Below are positions 1 to 12,631 of a stretch of DNA of 64,000 bases, piece by piece. Below the pieces are notes generated by a model that saw only the letters and a program-made list of their open reading frames with translations, did not search any database and had not been told where the DNA came from. The DNA is taken from assembly GCA_022829145.1 (NCBI GenBank), contig CM040755.1, positions 14,958,063 through 15,022,062 on the forward strand. Direction: 5' to 3'. Source of the DNA: Albula goreensis (lineage: Eukaryota; Chordata; Actinopteri; Albuliformes; Albulidae). Position 1 is the first letter of the stretch, and each line of letters begins with the position of its first letter. Made by a program: the position numbers and the translations under genes.

Positions 1-1810
1 CAGATGTGCAATTATCCCTGAGCCAAAGTGGTAAGATGTTAACGATGTGGTAAAATGGAAAGGTCATGTACTGCCCAGAATAATTGACTATAAACAGATC
101 AAATCAATTAAGGAAATACCAGGGTAATTTCAACATGAGGGCATTTTCTTCTAATGACCACCTTTTCCTTTCAAGATCTGTATTGTTCCTTCTTCACGGG
201 CTGCATTAATAAGAAACATCCAAATACATTTAGAACATCAAGATGACAATATACAGAGAGTATATTTGCTGAACTATGTTCAGCTCCAGAATTATTGGCA
301 CCCTTGATGAAGATGAACAAATAGGGCTCCACAATGACACAACAAAGATATTGAACTATATTTATGCTTAAACATGTATTTGTTTATTCTAAAACTATTG
401 TTCTGAAAAGTGTTTTAATGTGTAATGTATGTTTTCTCAGTCAATCATAGGAGCCACTCTTGCATATGAGTAAGTTGGAGAATACCCTGTGGACCAAATC
501 CCTGAATCCCTGGGAAATGCTACAATCAGTAATGCACTGTCGTGAGGGCCTGCTGGCCAGAATCAGCACTGGCAGTCAGGATTCCATTCCTGACTCCTCT
601 ACTGAGAATGAGTGCTTCAGCTGGATCCAGTACTCAACCACAGCCAAATAATTTTTTTTTCATCTCAGAAAGAATCTTCTTCTTGAGCAGGTGGTACATC
701 ATCTGATTTAGCAACAATACACACCGCTAGATCAGATAGTGATTTTGTCCATTCAGTATTGCAGAGTGCCCAAAAAGATCAAAGGCATGCTTATTTTATG
801 TATTCAGCCTGCCTGCCATATGCTGAACCGATGATAAAATTTGAATGATTCCTGATATGCCACAAGAGCATCATTTCAGGACTTGGCTCATCATCATTCA
901 TGAATTTCTTTTCATAGCACATCTAGTAACTGATTTGCGTGACATTACTGTAAAAAGGGCTGCTTTTTTTAATCACACTTTTCTGAATCACACAGACGCC
1001 TTAAATTGAAAGGACTAAAAGCCTGTCATTGTTGAATTTGTGGATTCATGTCTTCTAAAGTGAGAAAAGCATGCTGTAATGCCTGCCTGAGCCAAATAGA
1101 TAAAAATTCCATGTTTGATGATGATATCTCCCAGTAAGTCAATTCCTCTTTGCTTCAGCTGTTTAGAACTCCACATCATTCCAATCAAAGGTGGTGACTG
1201 GACTCATTATCTGTTATCCCTGATCCACACATCAACAGCCCATAAAATATCACATTCGTCATTGCAGTTAATGTTGGCATTAAGGAAAATTCAAACTCAG
1301 TATATAGACAAACATCTTACTTCATATGCGTTGAAAAAAAAATATGTGTAACAGTTAAGCAAGCAATGAAGTGGTTAAACTACATGACAGTAAGCATGTT
1401 GAATGTGTTTTAATATCAAAACAGAGAGGACTTCATTATCTTTCAAAAAAGCAGTATCTATTCAAACATAATCAAGAATTCAATGTTTTTAACTGAAAAG
1501 GCCCTTGGAGCCTTTCTATCTCCATTATCTTTAGTTGGAAGTTACTTCTAGATAGTAATGTTTAATGCTTATCATAAACAAATCATTCTACTATTATTTT
1601 GATAATCGGTTTAAAACGCCTATGAGTGCAATTCATTTTTGTAGTTCTAAAACAAAAAAGGAGCTTTACAATTGCTGTTAACGTCCAATCAAATGTACAG
1701 CATATTTCTTAACTTTATCTTAATATCACAGTAGGTTATACTAGTTTATCACCATAAATGCGTTTTTCCTCCAAATACTTCGATCCTATAGACAAACATG
1801 TAAATTAAAG
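1..1810. other. intergenic, no gene recognised
   Basis: AT-rich DNA with only short open frames that lack splice context, codon bias or similarity that I recognise. No RNA gene and no complete mobile element could be identified. Confidence 0.5.
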
Positions 1811-2047
1811 TCATATGAGTGCGACCGAAGTGAGAAGACACCTGCGCAGTATCTCATGAGGAATGCTTAAGGATTTTTGTAACAGAGCTGTTGCGGGCAC
1901 ACAGCTGCCGTCTGAACGGATGGCATCGAACGAAGTACAGCTGCACACCTGAAGCAAGCTGTGGTCTGGCGTTTTCGCGGAGAGGTGAACGGATTGAGCA
2001 GGATTGTTAGAGCAGAGCTCTGTAAAAATAAAGTTCAAGCAATTCAA
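1811..2047. other. CpG-enriched patch of unknown function
   Basis: About ten CpG dinucleotides fall within some 230 bases that are close to balanced in base composition, whereas the surrounding DNA is AT-rich and CpG-poor. This is the sort of contrast left by an unmethylated regulatory element or a first exon. A 78-codon frame is open on the minus strand, but its product resembles nothing that I know and no convincing donor follows it. I read it as a possible enhancer or promoter, not as a gene. Confidence 0.3.
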
Positions 2048-3744
2048 GCCGACACTCCAAGGGAAAAAATATGTCGGTTGCCTTTGAGAGATAAGATACT
2101 TGATTTAGAATGTGTATTTTTGAACTGAATACAATACAGACATATAGATAAAACATATCGTTTTATTAAAGGACAGACACCTGTAAATATAGACTGAACA
2201 GAGGTAAGGTTTTGCTTTATTTGACTTAAAATTTACGGTAGAATGAATCAGCATCTCAGGTTCAAAACGGCTTTGTAAACAGTAGGTCCATTGTGCAGCA
2301 GTTTGATCTTTTGTTGACGGTTAAGTTTTTCCTATCCTGGAAAGCTTCGGACCAGATCAAAGAATTTGATTAATGATGGGTGGACAGGCACAGATAGAGG
2401 GTCTACAGTAAAACTTGTAGGAAAAACTGGATAAAGCATCATGGCATATTTATTCTTATCCGTGCTAGGAACCACATAGTAATATAAGAGGAATATCGCC
2501 ATAGACGTCATGTCGTCTAAGATGATAAGTTAAAAATGGCTAATTTATAAAACAGACATCCCAGAGGTTTCGGGTAACATAATTTTCAGATGATTGTCGG
2601 GGAAGTGAGGATTTATCAAAAATAGACTGTTCTAATAATTAAAGCCCTCGTTTAACATCCGGCAATCTGAATAGCGAACACAAGTGGCACTAACTACTAA
2701 AACGCCTCACCTAACAAGTTAAAATTTGTGTAATTACAATGAAAAATATTAACCATTAATTAAATAACCGAGTTCGTTTACAGGAATGAGCAGTCTGGTG
2801 GATCAACTTTTGTAAGAAATACATATACACTTGAAAATGATATTCTGCAGTTTAAAAGGAGCCAGAGGGAGAGAGAGGTGATGGCCCACTGTGGTTGAGT
2901 ATGTTTTTCAAAGGATTCTACATTTGGGGGCACTTTAGGGCTTACCAAAAACAAAGAGGGTCGTATCACACTCAGTTCCACTTTTGACTGGTAACCCCAA
3001 ATGTAGAGCCATATTGGCCATCACTTGTGTTTGTCTTCATTTCTGAATAAAGGTCTACTCCTTGCCATGCTTGAAAAGCCTGCTGCTCCTTTGATCACTG
3101 GATTGGAGGTGTTTATGAGGGAGAGGGACCGTTTTTCCTTCTCTGGCTTTGTCTGGGAGCATGGCAAGGGACCATAAAAGAAGAAAGCAGGGTAAGTAAC
3201 CATATAATGCATATTTCTCTCCCGACATGATTATTTAACTTTTAACTGTGTATTATTTTCTTCACCTTCCTTTCCTACTGACACACAGGAAACCTCAACA
3301 TCACATGTTTAGGCAGTCCCTTTTTCATTCCTATGGGTTTTAATATTTTGTATTAATTGTCACAGGTTATATTACTCAGCAACATTGACCACATCTCTGT
3401 TTCAAGCAACCCACCCTCTAACCCCTCATCCCAGATTTACACTTCTTTTAATTCAAGTACAGACAAGAATCGTTGCATGCGTTTGTTTTCTATCAGCATT
3501 CTATAAATAATCCAAGAGTCTGGTTTTTGTTCCTTAACTGAACTGAATTTCCACATTAAAAATACATTTTTGGTCCAAGCTGCAGTCTTTCACAGTATCT
3601 GGCTTTCACAGGAATGTAGCAATGTTGTTTTTGCCAAATTGCCTGCAAGGACATTGAAGGACACTGCCTGGATTTGAAAATGAATTCACAATCACTATCT
3701 AACTTCAGTTTGATTTATTTACTGTTGATATCATAATCGGTGTC
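2048..3744. other. intergenic, no gene recognised
   Basis: AT-rich sequence with scattered short open frames only. Nothing functional can be supported. Confidence 0.5.
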
Positions 3745-3815
3745 TCACTCAGCGGCTTCCATAGCAGTGCCTCATGTAGGGTTTGAACCTACAACCTACT
3801 GGTGTACTAGCTTCA
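3745..3815 (-). repeat. possible tRNA-derived SINE fragment
   Basis: On the minus strand a GGTTCAAACCC segment matches an RNA polymerase III B box (GGTTCRANNCC), with a tRNA-like 3' half around it. No intact A box or SINE body was found, so this is at best a decayed or truncated SINE head. Confidence 0.3.
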
Positions 3816-4655
3816 GTTTACATTCCTATGTTTTATTCCTGTTATGTAACAATGAAATACAGATGGTTTCTGAGTAATTGTGAACATTGTAAACCACTAA
3901 AGATCACCAAATCACCAAAGAACTAACAAAAACTTCCAAAGGGGGTAGTAGGAGTGTCATTTGACCAGTAAAATATTCTGTGCTGTTGTGTATAAGAGGC
4001 AAATTTATAAGGTACATTAAGTTATGTCTTTGAAGATTGTTCTGCCTTGCTGTATCAGTAGATGACAGAAAAGTGAATTCAGTCAATCATCTTAAAAAGT
4101 AAACCAGGATACATTTTAAATTCCAAGGTAAGGTGATTTCAGAACAACAAAAAAGGGAAATATAGACACAGGACTGTGTTAGGAATTCCATGTATATCCC
4201 GATTCATGTCAATAAATGAGACCTCATGAAGGAGTGTTTTTTAGCAAAGAAACCAGTTTGTCCTGTTCTTGGCACAAAACAATTGTTTTCTTGTCAGAGG
4301 AAGTAAACAGAAACTAAATAGGCTGAGTACACTGGCATGTGCCCGTGCGTGCCCCTGTTTCCTCTTCTCCATAGTCCATTCATTCGGCCAACGAGGTTTC
4401 ACTCTGCAAATACATCAAAGCAGCTCCTGGGTTCTTGATTAAATGTTAGCTACCACAATGTGTCTGTTGCTTTCTTTGGATAGTGCAAGAAATGTCCATT
4501 CTGTTCTCTAGTTTCACTTCTCAGAGTTCTCTCTCTGGCTATAATGCGATTTTCCACTGAGAAAAGAACTGGTGCTTTTCTGTGGCTCACCAACTGTTTA
4601 CCATTTCATGTGGACAAAGTGTATTCTTGATCTTTTTTTTGTTCATGCTCAACTT

Positions 4656-4656
4656 T

Positions 4657-4687
<31 letters not shown>

Positions 4688-4688
4688 T
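4656..4688. repeat. (TTTA)n microsatellite
   Basis: About eight uninterrupted TTTA units, visible directly. Confidence 0.9.
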
Positions 4689-7600
4689 GGATATTGCATT
4701 AGATGTTAAGTAAAGTCTACTTCATCTCTTTTCCTCTATACAGAGTAAACACACTTACACTAATATATAAGCCTTTTAGCCTTTTCATCACACATGTATA
4801 AACATGGGACACTAACAGAGACACAGACCAATGTAGTGATTTGATTATTGTTATTAAAAGTCCAGTAAACCCTAGAGTTTACAGAGCTGGTATGGATACC
4901 CTGTTTCCTTGGGGTGGCAGCACAGTCCAGATGGTGTCTGCCTCGATCAGTCAACACCAGGCCTGGACGTGTTTCAGCTGAGGACTGGGACCTCTGCGGC
5001 CATGCTGACCACACTGGAAACAGTTACTACAACACTCATCCATGCAGTCCTACTGAGTCTTGCCTGTGAAAGACATCCCATACATTTGGGACAGTGGCTA
5101 GTAAAGGTGCTTAAAGGGATACTGGCACATTTTGGGAATTAAGTCTTTTAATTTATTTACCAAGAGTACAGCAATCCAGTGAGAAATCCCATTTCAGGTT
5201 CTGTTCATTCATTCAAGAGAAATCTTCTCAGCAATTCGGTGGATTACATTTAATGGTTTTAAAATTAATAAAAGCCTGTTGAGTAGGGATGTTTGGAGCT
5301 GGAAGTGAATTTGTTGTCTACTGTAATAGCTAGCCAGCCATTTTTTAGTTATTGTGGAATTGTGGCCTTGACTTTTGACTGTAGCTTGGATGTACCTGGA
5401 AGACATTCATTCATTTTTATAATCAATAATTGTTGTCCAGTGAATTGTTCAGAGGATTTCTCCAGTAAGAGCAAATAGATATTAAAATTGTACTGGTGGA
5501 TGTTGGTTTACTCTACTCTTGGCATGCAAATGAAAGAGTTTAATTGCACAAATGTATCCAATTGCAGGTGCAAGCATTGGAGAGGACTTATCAACAAATA
5601 AAATTTATGCATAGTTTTAACAAGTGTCTTCACTTATAACAAGACAAGACAAAGTGTCTAGCAGTAACTGCACTCCTGTAACTAGGGTTTACTAAGAGAT
5701 GAATTAAGTTCACTTGTAAGGGTCATTATTGTAAATGGCTTTTTCATTCAGGTGTGGCATAATTCCACCGGGTTCTGACTTGCTAACAGCTAATGGTCAG
5801 TCACTATCACTGATTAAGAACAATAAACCACCAAAGCCAACAAAATCCTTTTTCAGAAATCTATTGGCACCAGTCAGACTGCTACAAGCCTTGTCCAGAA
5901 AGCGTAAATAAGTTATCACAAATCCTGTATGACAGAGTAACTGCAGTGGAGACATTGGACAGGCATGGTGTAACTTTCAAACAATTGAAAATATAATGAT
6001 TCATCCACAATGGGATGGTAATGATTTGTGCATATAAACCACAATTTCTCTTGTGTTTGCATCATTTTACATACTGAATATTTAAACAGAGGTGGAAAAA
6101 CAAAACCCCATTGTCAGAGCAGAAAACAGACACAGAAAGGGTGAATTACTTTTCACAACAAATGAGTATGACATTTGCCTTTGGGGCATGAAGCCATCAT
6201 TTTATTTTATGAAAAGGACAATATGTCTCTATTTTTGTTTTTCTTTTTAAAAAAGCACCCTTGTATTATCTAAATTGCAAAGCTTTAGATTTTTTTGTCC
6301 ACATATCTACACCTCTAATTTTGTGAAATATCAAATGATGCTGTGTTACTTTGTTTTCAAAACACAGATTTTCCAGTGGCAGCTCAAATTGAACCCTGGT
6401 TGGAACTTGGTTGAACAATTTACCATTGTCTGTATAATCCAATACACTTTGCTCTTTATACTGTAAGCTCATAGCAAATCATACCTCATGTACAGACACT
6501 GTGCTCTCTACTTATGCATAGGTGAGTCATTTAACAACTTACTGTATCATGATGATTAGATGTTTTGAAGATTAGATGATTAGATATTCTGAAACACATT
6601 GAAATGATGCAGCTTGAATGTTCAGCACTGCTTTGTGAGGAGGAGGGTTTGACCAGGGGTAAGGTGAGCCCTTTAGCCAAGCTGTTCTGGTGGCATTACC
6701 CAGCTGTGTCCAGGACTTTGCAACAGTGGCTTCTTACCACCAGGATATGTTTGGCTGTCCAGTGCTCCTTAGGGTACTGCTACACAAACATCCTATGGCC
6801 ATCCAAAAGGTCACTACAGTGCAATAGCTATTAGGAGTGAGAAATGTGCCTCTCTTCTGATTCTGGTACACTATTTTTTCTATACAACATTGTGTATTTT
6901 AGAGTGAGAGATGTCAGGGTGTTTGTATTAGAGTGAAGTATGCACTTTTTCTGCAGTGCTTCTTGTGCAAGTCTGATTGGCATAGTGCAGTTATCAGTAT
7001 AAGTGGTAGAAAACAAAAGAGAGGAACTTACACTCAGTTAGCTAGGCTCATAGTGCTGACGAGCTTTTGCAAATTGATAGGCCTGAATTCCATCACTGCT
7101 GACTTTTCAGAGGGGGTTCTGACACTGGTTGTCTATCTGATCTTTATCAACCACAAAACACACTGCCCAAAAGGAAGGTAATTTCAGCTTATGTCTGGTT
7201 CATTGAGATGCCAGCCCAGGTTCTGCCAGAGAGCCTCCTCCTCTGGATAATGTTTTATACAGTGCACCGCATGAAATACATAGTGTGTGAATATATCAAT
7301 ATAAATAATCAAAAAAGACACTTCAGAAACAACCAGAATACTTTGAAGTTTTTGAGATTCTTTTCTTTGCATAGGGACTGTTATGTGCTTTTTTGTTTGC
7401 GAGATAATATTTGGCAATCAGCCGACATTTTGTCAGTGCCTCACTGCACCATGTGCTTGCTGACAACTCTATTTAGTGGAGTGTTCATATCCAAATGTTG
7501 CCCATGTGCTAGTGTGAGATTTATATATGCCTGAGTTTCAAGCATACCACTGCATACTCTTGTTTTCCATGGAAAGAATATGCCTTTAATCTTTTGCATA

Positions 7601-10600
7601 CTGCTGTTATCAGACAAACATTGATGGTGTTTAAAAACAGGGCTTATATAACTCAAACCTATTTTCCTGCGAGTCCACTATGAAAGCATTAATGCATTTG
7701 TTTTATATTTTAATTTGTCAGTGGTTACACACCGTGCATACACACCGTTATTTTCATGTTGGCACTGATAACCTTGTTGACGGCCTTGCAACCACTTAAA
7801 AGACAGTATTTTGTTGAATGATATCCCTGCTTAAGTTATTAATTCAACAGATTAATCACAAGGAGAGCTCTCTTTAAAACTGTCAAACTGTGCATGCATA
7901 GTGCTCAGAGATTCAAACCTGACGAGCATATGAAAACCTCAAAGTCCTTCTCAGTGCCAAGAGTCAGTGCTGTGGTCTGAACTTGAAAAAAGATCCATGA
8001 AAAATGACAAGGAGATAGCTTACCAGCTGCCAGAATTTTTTGGCATGTAATAAAGCCATCAACATCGCTTCTTGGAAAAAAAAAATCTCAAATGTTGGTA
8101 TGGGTTTCATAAAAAAATATATAAACAACCCCCACGTTCATTCTTCTCTCATTTAATAACAGGATGATCCTACAACAGTTACTCACCTATTCATTACGCT
8201 CAAGGGGATGATGACTTAACTAGATTACAACCATACCCTTGTACTGATAATAATATAGACAATGTTGTGCATAATAAGTGCTTTCTTAAACAAAAGCCGA
8301 CATTGATGTTGCCATTGAGAGCACTCAAGCTTTCCTAGTGGCCTACTAAAAACCCACCAAGGCCAAAAGGGGAAATGTAAACATTGTTCAGTCATTCAAT
8401 CCTCTACATTAGAGCACTGCTTTTGACAAGGATCCCTGCATCCTCTCACAATGCGGCCACATTCCACTTTCCTTCGATGGGACCCTGATATGCTTCCCCT
8501 GTGACACACAATCTTGCAGACTGCCTTTCACCTTAACAATTGGCCACTGTGACAGCCAGGCATGTCACACCAAGCCCACCCTCCAGGCAAGCCAGGCACC
8601 AGGGTAAAATAATCAAGAAGTGAAACCCGCCTATTACCCCCTCTTCAGCTCCCAATGTGCCCCACTCTACGCACTGCTTCCAAATAATAACTTCCAGTTG
8701 AATAGAGCATTGTACCATTGAGCTCAGTCCTAAGCGCCATTCCTTCCCATTCTCCTTACATCAAAGCTACATACAGCTGCATGCCCCCCAGCGCCTGTAC
8801 CTTTCTGCAGACAATAAGCCTGCTGCTTCAGTTGGTTGTTTGTTTGCTTTTTCTGCTTTGATGCTCTTCAGCGATTGCATATTGCATCTATAGCTTGACA
8901 TATTATCTGCTGCATGCGGTTCCCTGAGGCCGGCCTAATTTACAAATTTCACAATGGATTTTGTCCCAAAGATTATCAGTGCTGTTGACTTTTCTCGTGG
9001 TCACTTCCTTCATGTTTTCCAGAGTTTGTAAGGTCCTGCGGTTCTCAAAGCCCCATGCTTGTGAAACAGGATGAATAATTAGTCTGTGGCATTCTCAGTT
9101 TATAATGGATGCATGTTTGTTTTGGAAGTGAAAGGCAAATATTCAGTTACAAATGAAGGCAGTGGAACATTTTAAGAGGACAGAATCTAGCATCATGCAT
9201 ACAGCTGCTAGACTTGTTTTTGGATAATGTGTCTGAAAATATTTGCTGAGATGTGAAAATATGTACTCTGTTTAATCATGTAATTTTTTTATCTTGAGAA
9301 TTGGCGCAATGGACACAATGATAGACGTCATGCATCAAAGACAGACAAAACCCTTTACGTGTTGAAATCTGGTGTGTGGTCCTAAAAATAAGCATGTAAA
9401 ACAGCCACTCTGCAGTATGTTGATCCTGCTGGAACATGAGCTTATCATGTGGACATTCAGAGTGTCACTCACTTTCCATCACAGTGACTAAGGGCAGAAT
9501 TAACTCCTCCCCTTTTGTGGTTTTGGCTTAACTTCGAAATAATGATATGGTAGTGCTACATCTTCCATTACTTATACGACAGCTTTGTTTCCTCAAGATA
9601 AAATGAAAGGAAAATTTGTGTGAGCAATGACATTCTTAAGGGTTTCCCCTCTCTCTCTTTCTCTCCCTCCCTTCCTCCATCCTTTCCTCCCTCTATCCCA
9701 CAACAAAGTAATGGAGACTTCTTTTAGCAACAGGAAGTATTGAACCTGCAAAATATATAATCTATTTTGCTGTTTCAAGGGTTATTGTTTGCACAATGTT
9801 CCATATATTTTACAGCATCATGAGCCATAAAGCCTCCGAGCTTTATGTGCTCAGTCAACATAGCCACTCCTATTGTTTGACATTTTTATACCAAAACTTT
9901 GATCCACCTGCTATAAATAAACAAAAAACTGAGTTGAATGGTTCCCTTCAGAATGGAAGTAAGAGCCATTTGACAAAGGCAACACAAGTATCTGAACTGT
10001 GAGTCATTATTGGTGGGTGGGTCAAAGTTTTTTTGCTTAAGTCCCTGGCTTACTTTAATTCTGAAACATCAAGATGATACTAATTATGAAGTATGTCTGC
10101 ACATCTCAAGAGTGGAGTGTTTTTCATACAAATCAAGCTCCTATAAAGTCAATTCTTCAAAGTAATTTACAGACAGCCTCTCACATTGCAGTGAGATTAC
10201 ACCATGTCTCCTCAGGGCATGATTGCTTTAAAGAACTGATTGGAAGCAAATGTGTCACCCTTGTGATTCACTATGAAGATGATTATGAGGAAGGAAAAAA
10301 CATGCATTTCCCCTTGAGTAATGTCACAAAATAACAAAAACAATGTTTTAAGTATAGTATAGGACAGATGATATCAGCCTTAACACCCAGTTGTCACAGC
10401 ATATTTTGGACTGTGTTGAATTTAAGTTGGCCACTGTTCAATCTACAATACACTTTGTCCGTAACGCTGAGTAACGAAGTTCTCTATTCCCAGTTCTTGC
10501 ACGACATTCAGAGCTTGGCAGCAGAGCTAATGAAAACATTGGAGTAACTGACTTTTTCTTGTAGTTGATAGTCAAAAATAAGGAAAATCTGAAAAAAATT

Positions 10601-12286
10601 AATTCTGAATTGAACCCTTTGTGCATTTTGCTTATATGTACAGCTCTATCTCTGACTCATATCATGCAAAGAAATTATACTCTGGGATCATGCTTTAAGC
10701 AGATAAATGCCCCAGAGTAAGAGATCTCTTTTGTGGCCTGGAAATTATATTTAGTTAAAATAATTGTTTTTGTCTGGCAATCCATTCTTAAATAAAAGAC
10801 TACAGAGGTCCTGTTATGTTTAAGGAATTTCTTATTCTTGTGACATACTTTATCCAGGGTCTGTTTTCTCAGGAAAACTAAAAGTGGACTCATGTTTTTT
10901 CATTTATCTACCCCAAAGTAGCTATTATTAAAACACATTTAAATATATTAAAATACATTTAGATAAACTTCAGAACATTGTTAATCATATTTATTCTTAT
11001 TGTAATTTTACAATGCACTCCCACTCTTGTGCTTCCCCTGGGTACGAAAGCTAATCTTCCCGTCAGAGGGTAACAGTGTTGACAGATTCTATATCTAAAG
11101 TTCTTTCATTCCACAGTTTTCCTCAATAAGCTTGCAAATTGCTCTGATCTTAAACACAAAGCCACCTCTCACTCCTTTAACGATCGAAATAACCGTCTCA
11201 ATATTATCTGAATTGGTGAGAATTGCCTGGGATGAGAATCTCCTTTACAACATCAAAGGGAGGGCCTTCCCGACCTGTCAGCCACAGGGAGGAGAACAGC
11301 CTGTCAGGGGTACAGATCTCGCACACAGATAATGCGAAAGTGAACACCTCTCATTCAGTTATTACTGTTGACTTTCTGCACTAGAATTTCGGGGAGGGAT
11401 TTTGTGCCATTGGCCTCAATGAACATTGTTTTCCTTATTTCTGTTCGAAACCAGGAACCCAAGAAGAGAGGATAGTATTAAAGGAAAAATAATCATGATG
11501 GCTTTGGTTATAAAATACCAAATGGTACCTGAATGTTTGCATTTCTGATGGTGTAAGAAAGACAAAAATAAAACTTAAGATGTTTCAAAGAAAAAAAACA
11601 TTGTATCTGTTAATTGTTTTCAGTCTTATCTATGCACTTCTATGTCTGTTTTAGGTTTGTGGTTGATGGCTTACTGTGTAAGTTATGTGCAATATCAGCC
11701 ATCAATTAAAGCACTTGTGCTATGTGCACCAATTATATTACTGACAATTACACTGCTTACTTTAGCCTGTAATACTCAGTGTGTTGCAGCATTAAATCTG
11801 TTCTCATTTATCTGTATCTTTTCTGCATGGACATTTACTGAGACTCAAACACTTTTGTCTGTAAGGACAGACGAAATGCCAAGCCATTGTTTGTGTGCAC
11901 CAGAGAATTCAAAAGAGCAACCACTGATCACACCTCTTACATCTCTTCACAAAACAAATCTATGTATTAGCTCTGAAGTACAGTCTTGGCCCACACAGAC
12001 AAATGGGTATCAATAGGCTATCTGAACGCAAGCATTGCCTTTAATGCAATGGTGTTTTTGCCTCTGCGTAGCAACGTCCAAATTGAAATGCTCAAACTTG
12101 CCGCTCAAAGGTACGTACCCCCATGGTTCTGTTCAGGGGTACTGTAACAAAGTATTACGTTTTTCTCCACTTTTTTGCTGTATGTTTTGCAACAAGCTAG
12201 ACGCTTCTTCATTCTCATAGGGGGCTGAAAAGAGCCTTTGTTTAGTCCCCGAACACCTGGAGGGAGTTATCTTATGCGAGCCCTTG

Positions 12287-12291
<5 letters not shown>
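4689..12291. other. long intergenic stretch upstream of aldh1a3
   Basis: No exon, RNA gene or intact transposon is recognised. There is a pyrimidine-rich tract near 9,645-9,700. The stretch may hold enhancers of aldh1a3, because vertebrate retinaldehyde dehydrogenase genes depend on distal control, but nothing here shows that directly. Confidence 0.5.

Positions 12292-12324
<33 letters not shown>
12292..12324. repeat. (CT)n microsatellite
   Basis: About 16 uninterrupted CT units. Confidence 0.9.
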
Positions 12325-12326
<2 letters not shown>

Positions 12327-12595
12327 GTCTCTGCCCTGCTCACTGCAGCTGGCCCACAGTTAGTTCACTCAATAGTGTCTGGGCCCTGCTGGAACAGGAG
12401 AAGCACTGGGAGGGTGAACTGTCCATGCACATCCTACCACTGATCATATTAGCCTTGAAAGTCAGCAGCTAACATTGATATCATTTTCACCAAAACACCA
12501 GTCGTAGTCATAGTTTATAGGTTTATAGTTTATAGTCAGCCCATGACAAGAATAAGAACAGCAAAAACCACATAAAACAGTAGTTTTTTAGTTAA

Positions 12596-12631
12596 TTATT
12601 ATTATTGTTATTATTATAATTATTATTATAA
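12596..12631. repeat. imperfect (ATT)n microsatellite
   Basis: A short run of TTA/ATT units with a few interruptions. Confidence 0.75.

Noticed and set aside
11642-12016. 124-codon open frame upstream of aldh1a3, hydrophobic N-terminal half
   Set aside because: AT-rich codons, no family resemblance, no promoter or splice context. A frame of this length is expected by chance in 16 kb of six-frame sequence.
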